This document shows, piece after piece, positions 15,828-23,194 of a stretch of 39,741 nt of DNA (position 1 is the stretch's first letter; each line of letters opens with the position of its first letter). The stretch is from a virus, in IMG/VR virus record IMGVR_UViG_3300019888_000011, positions 1 through 39,741 of that record, one strand, 5' to 3'. The notes below the pieces were generated by a model, which was not told the origin of the DNA, did no database searches, and was given only the letters and a program-made list of their open reading frames with translations. The translations under genes were made by a program, and so were the position numbers.

Positions 15828-16310
15828 ATGGCGCCTCCGAAGCTGATCCCGACCAGCCGGTATGTTCCCGAGGGCACCCGCAAGGTGTATTTCGTGCCGA
15901 CGATCGCCACCCAGGCGTCGCCGACCCGGGCGGAGATGAACGCCGGCACCGACCTGTCCGATGAGATCGCGGAGATGAACGGCTTCACCGTGACCTCCGA
16001 CCAGATCGAGGTGCCGGACATGGCGTCCCGGTTCACCGGGAAGATCCCGGCCCGGATCCTGGCCGACGACTCCTCGATCCGGCTGTACGCCTCGGTCACC
16101 TCCAACGACGTCCGCACCGTGCTGCCGCGCGACACCGCCGGGTTCATCATCTGCCTGTGGGAGGGCGACGTGCCCACCCAGAAGATGGACGTGTTTCCCG
16201 TCAAGGTGGGGGCGGCGTCGGTGCAGTCCGGGATCAGCGACCCGGGCTCGATCCTGGTGGCGTTCACGATCACCAAGATCCCCACCCTGAACGTGACCAT
16301 CCCGGCCTGA
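15828..16310 (+). CDS. Major tail (tube) protein
   Basis: A protein of 160 aa that forms the tail tube. Position immediately before the tail assembly chaperone pair and tape measure, together with a beta-rich sequence lacking long helices (FTVTSDQIEVPDMASRFTG, DTAGFIICLWEG, GSILVAFTIT), fits the siphovirus tail tube fold. Length is typical of short tail tube proteins without added Ig domains. It starts 7 nt after the previous stop. Confidence comes from synteny more than from motif. Confidence 0.75.
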   Translation: MAPPKLIPTSRYVPEGTRKVYFVPTIATQASPTRAEMNAGTDLSDEIAEMNGFTVTSDQIEVPDMASRFTGKIPARILADDSSIRLYASVTSNDVRTVLPRDTAGFIICLWEGDVPTQKMDVFPVKVGAASVQSGISDPGSILVAFTITKIPTLNVTIPA

Positions 16311-16359
16311 CCGGTCACTCTCCGATTACCCAGAAACCAGATAGTGGAGGCAGCCGGCC

Positions 16360-16812
16360 ATGCTTCTGTCCAGGGACGACATTCTCAAGGCGGACGACCG
16401 GCCCATCGAGACCGTGGAGGTCCCCGAGTGGGGCGGCGAGGTGCAGGTGCGCGGCATGATCGGCCGCAGCCGCGACGAGTACGAGGCGTCGATGGCGACG
16501 GTGAAGGGCGGCAAGCTGGTCCCCGACACCGAGAACTCGCTGGCCAAGCTGGTGTCCCGGTGCATCGTCGGCGAGGACGGCGAGCCCATGTTCACCCCCC
16601 GTGACGTGCACGCCCTGGGCGAGAAGTCCTCGGCGGCGCTGGAGCGGGTCGGGAAGGTCGCCGCGCGGCTGTCCGGCATGGACAGCGGCGAGGCGGCGGT
16701 GCTGGAAAAACTCTTCGGGGGCGGCCTGAGCGACGGTTCTACTTCCAGCTCGCCCTCCAGCTCGGATGCACCGTCACCGAACTCCTCGGCCGTGCCTCCT
16801 CCCGGGAGCTGA
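16360..16812 (+). CDS. Tail assembly chaperone, short form (gpG-like)
   Basis: A chaperone of 150 aa that coats the tape measure during tail assembly. Residues 1-35 (MLLSRDDILKADDRPIETV) and a helical core (about 60-110) are typical of actinophage chaperones. After residue 117 the frame-0 sequence becomes a Ser/Pro run with poor conservation signs, because the conserved continuation is in the -1 frame. This is the usual sign of a programmed frameshift between tail tube and tape measure genes. Upstream, GTGGAGG precedes ATG by about 10 nt. Confidence 0.85.
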   Translation: MLLSRDDILKADDRPIETVEVPEWGGEVQVRGMIGRSRDEYEASMATVKGGKLVPDTENSLAKLVSRCIVGEDGEPMFTPRDVHALGEKSSAALERVGKVAARLSGMDSGEAAVLEKLFGGGLSDGSTSSSPSSSDAPSPNSSAVPPPGS

Positions 16813-16913
16813 CCGAGTGGTACCTGTTCTTCAAGATCGAGCAGGAGGAGGCCGACCGGCGCGAGGCTGAGCGCCACGGCGTGAAATCCACGGTCAACAC
16901 GCGGGGGCTGTGA
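16707..16913 (+). CDS. Tail assembly chaperone, -1 frameshift extension (gpT part of gpGT)
   Basis: The -1 frame from about 16710 encodes RFYFQLALQLGCTVTELLGR and SSRELTEWYLFF, the conserved T domain of actinophage chaperones, and ends at TGA 16911-16913. It has no own start. Slippage on GGAAAAA (16704-16710, frame-0 codons GAA AAA) would give a fusion of about 184 aa. The G-run GGGGGC at 16717-16722 is a second candidate site. The T domain recruits tail tube subunits to the tape measure. The slip site is not a perfect X XXY YYZ heptamer, so its position is inferred. Confidence 0.75.
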   Translation, partial: KTLRGRPERRFYFQLALQLGCTVTELLGRASSRELTEWYLFFKIEQEEADRREAERHGVKSTVNTRGL

Positions 16914-17413
16914 TGCCGGAAGTGACGATCACCGGCAGCGGGCCGTCCGAGATGCGGGCCCTGGCGATCAGGCTGCGCCAGGCCGACCCGAAGCTGCGCC
17001 GGGCCCTGTACCGGCGGATGAAGGCGGCGGCCACCCCGGTGCTGCACGATGTCATGCGCGCCGCGCTGGACATGCCGGCGGGCAAGTACCACCACGGGCT
17101 GCGCGAGGAGATCGCCAAGACGATCTACGTGAACGTGGGGGCCGGCCGGGGCGGGGTGCACATGGACATCGTGTCGGCGGGCAGCCGGATGCCGAAGGGC
17201 AAGGAGTCCATCCCGGTGCACACCGACCGCAGGCGCGGCTGGGGGCATCCGGTGTTCGACAGCCCACGGCGGCTGCCCCGCGCCGACTGGACGTGGGTGC
17301 GCCAGTGGGGCCGGCCCGGCTGGTTCGAGAACTCGATCACCAAGGCGGCCGGCAAGGAGCGCGACGCGATCCAGGCCGCGATGGACGACCTCCAGCACGA
17401 GCTGGAGCACTGA
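16913..17413 (+). CDS. HK97 gp10-like tail component
   Basis: A protein of 166 aa with features of the HK97 gp10-like family (PF04883), which joins or completes tails: N-terminal helix with SEMRALAIRLRQADPKL, then RRMKAAATPVLHDVM, and a C-terminal WGRPGWFENSITKAA plus helix. ATG 16913 overlaps the chaperone stop (TGATG); a GTG one codon upstream is an alternative. In most phages this gene is in the connector cluster before the tail tube. Here it sits between chaperone and tape measure. Confidence 0.7.
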   Translation: MPEVTITGSGPSEMRALAIRLRQADPKLRRALYRRMKAAATPVLHDVMRAALDMPAGKYHHGLREEIAKTIYVNVGAGRGGVHMDIVSAGSRMPKGKESIPVHTDRRRGWGHPVFDSPRRLPRADWTWVRQWGRPGWFENSITKAAGKERDAIQAAMDDLQHELEH

Positions 17414-17572
17414 CCCGCGCGTGCCCGCGCCCGAGGCTCCCCTGGCCCCTGCGCCGCGCCCGGCGGCCGGGGGGGCTCGTACTGCCTGAGCTTCCCGGCG
17501 GGCCGCGCAGGGCCCTGTGGCGTCGCTCGCTGGTTGACGGCATCAGCCCCGTGAGGACCCGGAAGGAGCGGC
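17414..17572 (+). other. Intergenic gap before the tape measure gene
   Basis: The gap of 159 nt holds no gene that I can support. It contains a G-run (GGGGGG near 17470) and GGAAGGAG at 17560-17567, the ribosome-binding site of the tape measure gene. Short GC-rich ORFs exist on both strands but lack a start site or codon bias. Confidence 0.5.
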
Positions 17573-20500
17573 ATGGCCAACGTCATGCGGTTCATGCTGC
17601 TCGCCGACGACAGGGCCGGCAGCGCGTTCAACCGGTTCGCCGACAAGGTGGATAAGGCGAACGGCTCGATGGACCGCAACCAGGCCGCCCTCAAGCGGCA
17701 GGCGCAGGCGTCCAAGTCCGCGCAGAACGGGCTGCTGACACTGACCGGGACGGTCACCGGGTTCGGTGACGCCTCCCGCGCCGCCTCCAGCAAGGCCGGC
17801 ATGCTCGCCCGGGTGATGGGCGGTGTCGGGCTGGCCACCGGGCTGGCCGAGCCGCTGATGGCCGGGCTGCTGGTCACCACCGGGGCGCTGGCCGGCGCGC
17901 TGGTGACCGCCGGCGCGGGCGCGGGCGCCTTCATGGTCGCGCTGAAGCCGTCGCTGACGGTGGTGTCCGCCCTGATGAAGGCGCAGGCCACCTCGGTCAA
18001 GGCCGGGCAGATGGCGCAGCTCAACTACCAGAAGGCGCTCGCCGCCGGGGTCGCCCCGGCCACGGCGCTGGCCGCCAAGCAGGCCACGCTGGCCGCCAGC
18101 CAGCGGCAGCTCACGGCGGCGAACAAGCTGGCCTCCCCCGCCCAGCGCCAGCTCGCCGGCGAGCTGGTCAAGGCCAAGGACGCCTACAAGGCGTGGGGGC
18201 AGGCGCTGTCCGGGCCGGTGCTGGCGCCGCTGTCGATGGCCGTCAAGTTCATCCAGCCCGCCCTCAAGGCCATCGCCCCGCTGGCGCGGGCCGCCGCCGG
18301 GGCGTTCAAGACGCTGGTCGGAGAGCTGGGCGCCAACATCGCCGCCGGCGGGCTGACCCGCATCGTGGCGACCCTGCTGCCGCACGTCGTGCCGACCATC
18401 CTGAACCTGGCCCACGCCATCGGCAACATCACCGCCGGGATCTGGGGCGTGATCAAGGCGTTCCTGCCGATGAGCGACACGATCACGGGCGGGGTCGCCC
18501 GGCTGACCGCCCGGTTCAAGGAATGGGGCCTGTCCCTGCCGTCCCACAGCGGCTTCCAGTCGCTGATGGCCATGTTCAAGGGCCAGGTGCCGGGGGTCAC
18601 CGCCCTGTTCAAGAACCTGGTGATCATCGTCAAGCAGATCGCCACGGCGATAACCGGGCTGTCCACCCCCGCCAACTCCAAGGCCCTGATCCAGATCCTC
18701 ACCCCCCTGTCACAGATCATGGTCAAGCTGACCGCCAATCAGGGCCTGGTCCGGTCGGTCCTGTACTTCATGCTGATGAAGTCGGCGCTGAGCCAGCTCA
18801 AGCCCGCGTTCACCGGGGCCAAGCTCGGGATCGACGCGATCACCGGGTCCGCGACGGGCATCCAGAAAACCTACGGCGCATTCCAGAACCTGCGGGCCGG
18901 GTTCACGAGCGTCACTGCGGCCGGCCTGCCGATGACCGGCATGGCGGGGACCCTCGGCGGCAAGCTCAAGATCGTCGCCGACAAGGCCTCGGAGGCGGGC
19001 ACGGCGCTCGCCGGGAAGATCTCCGCCGGGGCGAACGCCGCCGCCAAGGGGCTCGCCGCTGCCGGGACGGCGGTCGCCGGCGTGGTCTCCTCCCTGGCCG
19101 CCAGCTCGTGGGCGTGGGTCAAGAACACCGCCGTGATGGTCGGGCAGAAGGCGGTGCAGCTCGCCGTCGCGGCCGGCACCAAGCTGATGGCCGCCGCGCA
19201 GTGGCTGCTGAACGTCGCGATGGACGCCAACCCGATCGGGCTGGTGGTCCTGGCGCTGGTCGCGCTCGGCGCCGCGTTCTACCTGGCCTGGACGCACAGC
19301 GCCACCTTCCGCAAGATCCTCACCAAGGCGTGGAACGCGGTGTGGGACGTGGCCAAGATCGTGATCGCCTGGTTCGCCGGCCCGTTCGTGAACTTCTTCA
19401 CCAAGACCATCCCGCATGTGTTCGGCCTGGTGCTGAGCTGGGTGAAGGCCAACTGGCCGCTGCTGCTGGGCATCCTGACCGGGCCGATCGGGCTGGCGGT
19501 GCTGTGGATCACCAAGCACTGGGGCGCGATCACCAAGTTCATGTCCGATTCGTGGCACACGATGACCAAGGCGGTGCGGGACGCGTTCGCCTGGATGGTC
19601 GATCAGGTGCTGGGTTTCTTCGGCACGATCCTGCACGGCGCCGCGACGATGCTGGGCTGGGTGCCGAACGTCGGCGCGAAGCTGAAGACCGCCGCCGCCG
19701 CGTTCGACACGTTCCGGCAGAACGTCAACGCCTCGCTGCGCGGCGTCAACGGGCATACGGTCACCGTCGGGGTCAACTTCAACAGCCAGGCGCTGGGGCT
19801 CGGCATCAACCCGGGGCCGCCGAAGTTCAAGGCGGCGGGCGGGCTGATCAGGGGGCCGGGCACCGGCACGTCCGACACGGCGGGCCTGTACTGGCTGTCC
19901 AACAAGGAGTACGTGCAGCAGGCCGCTGCCGTCGCCCACTACGGCACCGCGTTCATGGACGCGGTCAACGCGCGCCGGCTCCCGAAGATGGCCAGGGGCG
20001 GCATCCCCGGCGGCGGCATCGACGTGCGGACCTCGCTGCCGACGTCGGTGGTGATCGACCGGGCGATCGGCACGACCATCTCGGCGCTGGCCAGCGCGTT
20101 CGCCAAGGGCGTCCTGGGCGCCGGCGGGCCGATGATCGCCTACGCCCGCCAGTTCGTCGGCCGGGTGCCGTACGTGTGGGGCGGCACCACCCCCGCCGGG
20201 TGGGACTGCTCGGGGTTCACCTCGTGGGTGTACCACCACTTCGGGATCGGGACATGCCCGCGCACCTCCCAGCAGCAGCAGCTCTGGGCGGCCCCGTCGA
20301 TGGACCGGCCGGGCGCGCTGGCGTTCTTCTACGGCACCGGGGGCACCGCCCAGCATGTCGGGCTGTCGATGGGCAACGGGAAGATGATCAACGCCTACGG
20401 CACCGGGTTCGGGACGATCATCTCCCCGTCGCACATGGCCGGGTTCAGCGGGTTCGGGGTGCCGCCGGGCGGGCTGCGCAAGTTCGGCCGGGGCGGGCTG

Positions 20501-20713
20501 ATCACCGAGCCGATCATCGGCCTGGGGCTGCGCACCGGCCGGGGCGTCATGCTCGGCGAGGCCGGCATCGAGCGGGTCACGCCCGGCGCCGGCGCGGCCC
20601 GGCCAGCGGGCCCGCTGATCAGCTTCGGCGGTGACCTGGTCGTCCGCGAGGAGGCCGACATCGCGGTCCTGGGCCAGAAGCTCGGGTTCGCCATCCGCAG
20701 CGCGAGCTTCTGA
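17573..20713 (+). CDS. Tape measure protein with embedded NlpC/P60 peptidase domain
   Basis: A protein of 1046 aa that sets tail length and is ejected at infection. Long Ala-rich helices fill most of it. Hydrophobic segments lie at about 85-123, 553-573 and 625-645. Residues 855-955 carry an NlpC/P60 domain: PYVWGG, then WDCSGF with the catalytic Cys (C879), and QHVGLSMGNGKMINAY with the His (H928). Such domains cut peptidoglycan stem peptides and help the tail tip cross the cell wall. The C-terminal ~90 residues are Gly-rich with RGGLITEPIIG, common at tape measure ends. ATG follows GGAAGGAG by 5 nt. At about 0.15 nm per residue the tail would be near 150 nm. Confidence 0.9.
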   Translation: MANVMRFMLLADDRAGSAFNRFADKVDKANGSMDRNQAALKRQAQASKSAQNGLLTLTGTVTGFGDASRAASSKAGMLARVMGGVGLATGLAEPLMAGLLVTTGALAGALVTAGAGAGAFMVALKPSLTVVSALMKAQATSVKAGQMAQLNYQKALAAGVAPATALAAKQATLAASQRQLTAANKLASPAQRQLAGELVKAKDAYKAWGQALSGPVLAPLSMAVKFIQPALKAIAPLARAAAGAFKTLVGELGANIAAGGLTRIVATLLPHVVPTILNLAHAIGNITAGIWGVIKAFLPMSDTITGGVARLTARFKEWGLSLPSHSGFQSLMAMFKGQVPGVTALFKNLVIIVKQIATAITGLSTPANSKALIQILTPLSQIMVKLTANQGLVRSVLYFMLMKSALSQLKPAFTGAKLGIDAITGSATGIQKTYGAFQNLRAGFTSVTAAGLPMTGMAGTLGGKLKIVADKASEAGTALAGKISAGANAAAKGLAAAGTAVAGVVSSLAASSWAWVKNTAVMVGQKAVQLAVAAGTKLMAAAQWLLNVAMDANPIGLVVLALVALGAAFYLAWTHSATFRKILTKAWNAVWDVAKIVIAWFAGPFVNFFTKTIPHVFGLVLSWVKANWPLLLGILTGPIGLAVLWITKHWGAITKFMSDSWHTMTKAVRDAFAWMVDQVLGFFGTILHGAATMLGWVPNVGAKLKTAAAAFDTFRQNVNASLRGVNGHTVTVGVNFNSQALGLGINPGPPKFKAAGGLIRGPGTGTSDTAGLYWLSNKEYVQQAAAVAHYGTAFMDAVNARRLPKMARGGIPGGGIDVRTSLPTSVVIDRAIGTTISALASAFAKGVLGAGGPMIAYARQFVGRVPYVWGGTTPAGWDCSGFTSWVYHHFGIGTCPRTSQQQQLWAAPSMDRPGALAFFYGTGGTAQHVGLSMGNGKMINAYGTGFGTIISPSHMAGFSGFGVPPGGLRKFGRGGLITEPIIGLGLRTGRGVMLGEAGIERVTPGAGAARPAGPLISFGGDLVVREEADIAVLGQKLGFAIRSASF

Positions 20714-21594
20714 TGACCTACACCTCGATGACCCTGAGCGACCCGGCCAGCGGCTACTCCTCGGTGATCAAGCCCCGCGACGGGGTGTCGGTGATGGCCC
20801 TGGACGTGCAGTCCGCCGTCCGCGCGGTCACCTTCCCCCAGGTGCAGGCCGACGGCGTGATCGACCAGAGCATGTGGCTGGACACCGCCGCGTGCACCCT
20901 GGCGCTGCGGCTGTTCACCTCCGACGCCGGGATGACGCCCGAGGACTACCTGGATGAGCTGTCGCCGCTGCTGGGCCCGTGGGTGCGCCCGGTCCTGACC
21001 GTCACCAATGACCAGTGGGCCGGGCCCCGGATGCTGACACTGCGGTTCGACTCGCGGGCGGCGCCGGTCGATAACCCGGTGACCACCGATGTGGCGCTGA
21101 GCTGGAAGGTGCCGTCGGGCGGCTGGTCGGACACGGCCGCGACCGAGTTCACCGTCCCGGCGATCGTCGCCTCCACCACCGGCCTGCATTTCACCAGCGC
21201 CGGCGCGCACTTCACCAGCGCCGGCGCGCATTTCCCGGCGGGCGCGGCGTCCTCGGGCAGCATCGTGACCGTGGCCGGGTCGGTGCGCCCGCCCGGGCGG
21301 GCCCGGATCTACGGGCCGTGCACCGGGCCCCGGCTGACCTCCGACACCGCCGGCGGCGACATCATCTTCACCAGCGCCCTGGCCCTGGCCGCCGGACAGT
21401 ACCTGGACCTGGACTCGGTCGCGCGGACCGCGAACCTCAACTCTGACCCGGGCCAGTCGCAGCTCGCCCTGCTCGACTTCCTGAACACCACCTGGTGGCA
21501 GCTTGCGCCCGGCCCGAACCTGATCCGCTACCACCCGCTGACGGGTGGCGGCTCGGCGGCCGTCCTGGATTTCACCCCCGGCTACCTGCCGTGA
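20713..21594 (+). CDS. Distal tail protein (Dit-like)
   Basis: A protein of 293 aa right after the tape measure gene (TGATG overlap), the standard place of the Dit hub. The N-terminal half (residues 1-145) is beta-rich with VMALDVQSAVRAVTF and WVRPVLTVTND, as in siphovirus Dit proteins. A short tandem repeat (HFTSAGA twice, near 158-173) links it to a C-terminal galectin-like half (RIYGPCTGPRL, NLIRYHPLTGGG), which fits the two-domain Dit layout. It links the tail tube to the tip protein encoded at 23195. Confidence 0.75.
   Translation: MTYTSMTLSDPASGYSSVIKPRDGVSVMALDVQSAVRAVTFPQVQADGVIDQSMWLDTAACTLALRLFTSDAGMTPEDYLDELSPLLGPWVRPVLTVTNDQWAGPRMLTLRFDSRAAPVDNPVTTDVALSWKVPSGGWSDTAATEFTVPAIVASTTGLHFTSAGAHFTSAGAHFPAGAASSGSIVTVAGSVRPPGRARIYGPCTGPRLTSDTAGGDIIFTSALALAAGQYLDLDSVARTANLNSDPGQSQLALLDFLNTTWWQLAPGPNLIRYHPLTGGGSAAVLDFTPGYLP
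21187..21234 (+). repeat. Short in-frame tandem repeat (21-nt unit)
   Basis: The unit CAYTTCACCAGCGCCGGCGCG occurs at 21187-21207 and 21208-21228, and starts a third partial copy at 21229. It encodes HFTSAGA in the linker of the Dit-like protein. Such a short repeat can vary linker length by slippage. Confidence 0.8.
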
Positions 21595-21610
21595 CGATCG
21601 GAGCATCCCG

Positions 21611-22570
21611 GTGACCCTGCACGTCCCGCTGTTCCTGCAGCCGTCCGGCGCCGACCCGGACATCACCCCGACCGCGCAGGAGTTCCGCCGGTTCATCGAG
21701 GCCATCTCCCCGATCGGCCGGCAGGGCGTCGTCGGCGCCGGCGACATGCTGGTCGCCCAGCGGGCGGCGGGCGCGAACTTCAGCGTGGACATCGCCGCCG
21801 GGCTGCAGTTCATCGTCGGCGACGACATCACCAGCCAGGGGGTCTATCACGCCTGGAACGACGCGGTGGTCAACGTGGTGGTCCCGGCCGCGCCGGGATC
21901 GGGCACCCGGGTGCACCGGGTGGTGACGCAGGTCCGGGACAAGCTGTCCAACGGTGCCTACTCCACCTATGACGCCCAGTTCCAGCTCCTGGCCGACACC
22001 GGGGGCGGGACGCCGGCGGAGCCGAACTCGGCGGCCAGCCTCGCGCTGGTGTCGGTCGCCGCCGGGGACCTGTCGGTGGTCAACGCCAAGATCACTGACG
22101 TGCGGGCGCGGCAGGGCGCCGGCCCGTTCATCGCCGTCAAGCCCGCCGACACCTCCCGGACCAACAACGCCTCCCGTACTGCCGACCCGCACCTGTTCCT
22201 GCCGGTCGCCGCGAACGCGGTCTACTCGGTGGACCTGATGTGCCAGATGGACGGCAGCTCGGGCACCGACTTCGGGTTCAACTGGGCCGCGCCGGCCTCT
22301 GCGTCGTTCACCGCGATCGTGTCAGGCCTTCAGCTCGGCGCGGCCAACGCCAACGCCGACCAGTTCTTCTCGCCCGCTGACTCCTCGCCGTGGTCGGGCG
22401 CGGTGGGGCTGATCGGCGCGGGCAACAGTATCGGGTTCCTGCTGCGGGGCACGCTGATCACCGGGTCGGCGTCGGGGATCTTCCAGTTCAACTGGGCGCA
22501 GCAGACCAGCGGGGCGACGTCCACGATCTTGCATAAGGGATCGACGCTGACCCTGATCCGGGCGTCCTGA
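21611..22570 (+). CDS. Minor tail protein (tip-proximal)
   Basis: A protein of 319 aa. Residues 1-190 resemble the adaptor/stalk region of tail-tip proteins (TPTAQEFRRFIEAISPIG, then AAGLQFIVGDDI and ALVSVAAGDLSVVNAKITDV). Residues 195-319 form a separate beta domain (FLPVAANAVYSVDLMCQMDG) of the type found at receptor-binding tips. GTG 21611 is chosen because the protein pattern starts there; the frame is open 22 codons upstream within the Dit gene. It lies between Dit and the two minus-strand genes. Confidence 0.65.
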   Translation: MTLHVPLFLQPSGADPDITPTAQEFRRFIEAISPIGRQGVVGAGDMLVAQRAAGANFSVDIAAGLQFIVGDDITSQGVYHAWNDAVVNVVVPAAPGSGTRVHRVVTQVRDKLSNGAYSTYDAQFQLLADTGGGTPAEPNSAASLALVSVAAGDLSVVNAKITDVRARQGAGPFIAVKPADTSRTNNASRTADPHLFLPVAANAVYSVDLMCQMDGSSGTDFGFNWAAPASASFTAIVSGLQLGAANANADQFFSPADSSPWSGAVGLIGAGNSIGFLLRGTLITGSASGIFQFNWAQQTSGATSTILHKGSTLTLIRAS

Positions 22571-22571
22571 G

Positions 22572-22853
22572 CTACCCGTAGACGACGGGCAGGTCACCTT
22601 CGGGCAGCAGCGCCGCCAGCCGGTCGTACTCCGGGCACCGGAAGTACCTGAAGCAGTGATGCGACTCCAGGTGATCCCAGAACGCCCGGCGCAGCGGCGC
22701 GGCCAGCATCTGCGCCACGACCTCGAACCCCACATGGGCAAGCGTCGCGGGCGGCGGGTCCTCGTGGAGATCGCAGCGGCCGTCGCTGGTGATGTCCAGC
22801 AGTTTCTCGCTGGACGGGAAGTACGACCAGTGCCGCCTGTAGCAGAGCGCCAT
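22572..22853 (-). CDS. Minus-strand small protein, unknown
   Basis: A 93-aa protein encoded against the late operon, filling the gap after the minor tail gene and ending 1 nt from its stop. The sequence looks like a folded cytoplasmic protein, rich in His, Cys, Arg and aromatics (MALCYRRHWSYFPSSEKLLD, then FWDHLESHHCFRYFRCPEY). The HH-C-C cluster near residues 65-74 may bind metal. No domain is recognised. The hexamer GACGAT stands 6 nt before ATG, a near match to the leaderless -10 of the other minus genes. Codon third positions are G/C-rich in this frame. Confidence 0.65.
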   Translation of the reverse strand: MALCYRRHWSYFPSSEKLLDITSDGRCDLHEDPPPATLAHVGFEVVAQMLAAPLRRAFWDHLESHHCFRYFRCPEYDRLAALLPEGDLPVVYG

Positions 22854-22859
22854 CCCGGC

Positions 22860-22865
22860 ATCGTC
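22860..22865 (-). promoter_or_regulatory. Near-match leaderless -10 (GACGAT) for the 93-aa minus gene
   Basis: GACGAT-N6-ATG on the minus strand has the spacing of the other three antisense genes but lacks the first T of TANNNT. No Shine-Dalgarno sequence is present either. Confidence 0.2.
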
Positions 22866-22913
22866 TCACGGCAAGGAGAGAGGTGACCCGTGCCCGGCAG
22901 CAGGTTCAGGACA

Positions 22914-23171
22914 TCAGCCCCGGTGGAACCCGGGCCGCCGCTCAGTGCCAGGAGCGAACCGGAGAGGCCGGTCACTTCCGCCGAAGGTGACCGCATCAAA
23001 GGCCGCCGAGACTGCCGTGCCGCCCGTGCCGCCCTTGAAGTTGTTGACGATGAGCGTGCCGGGCCTGTCCTCGGCCTCGGGCTCGGGCTCGCACGCCTCG
23101 CGGGTCACCTGGCGCGCCCACGACGCGATGGCCATGCGCTCCTCCCAGGTGGGGCGCTCCTCTGCGGTCAT
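22914..23171 (-). CDS. Minus-strand small acidic protein, unknown
   Basis: An 85-aa protein whose start is only 23 nt from the divergent start of the tail-tip gene. It begins with an amphipathic helix (MTAEERPTWEERMAIASWAR, ending near residue 25), then an acidic stretch (EPEPEAEDRPG) and a Gly/Thr loop (NFKGGTGGT). Codons are strongly G/C-ending in the first 60 positions and less so near the end. TATGCT stands 6 nt before ATG and no Shine-Dalgarno sequence is visible, so leaderless expression is likely. No family was recognised. Confidence 0.6.
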   Translation of the reverse strand: MTAEERPTWEERMAIASWARQVTREACEPEPEAEDRPGTLIVNNFKGGTGGTAVSAAFDAVTFGGSDRPLRFAPGTERRPGFHRG

Positions 23172-23177
23172 GAGGCC

Positions 23178-23183
23178 AGCATA
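23178..23183 (-). promoter_or_regulatory. Leaderless-type -10 element for the 85-aa minus gene
   Basis: TATGCT is followed by GGCCTC and ATG on the minus strand (TANNNT-N6-ATG). It overlaps the AAAGG ribosome-binding site (23183-23187) of the divergent tail-tip gene by one base, so the two signals share the same 23-nt space. Confidence 0.45.
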
Positions 23184-23194
23184 AAGGCAGCGGC

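Noticed and set aside
17293-17655. ORF bridging the gap before the tape measure gene
   Set aside because: It starts inside the gp10-like gene in another frame and runs into the tape measure gene; no motif, no start site.
18193-20634. Very long + and - strand open frames within the tape measure gene
   Set aside because: Their translations are Arg/Gly/Ala-rich without any folded pattern; the tape measure frame explains the region.
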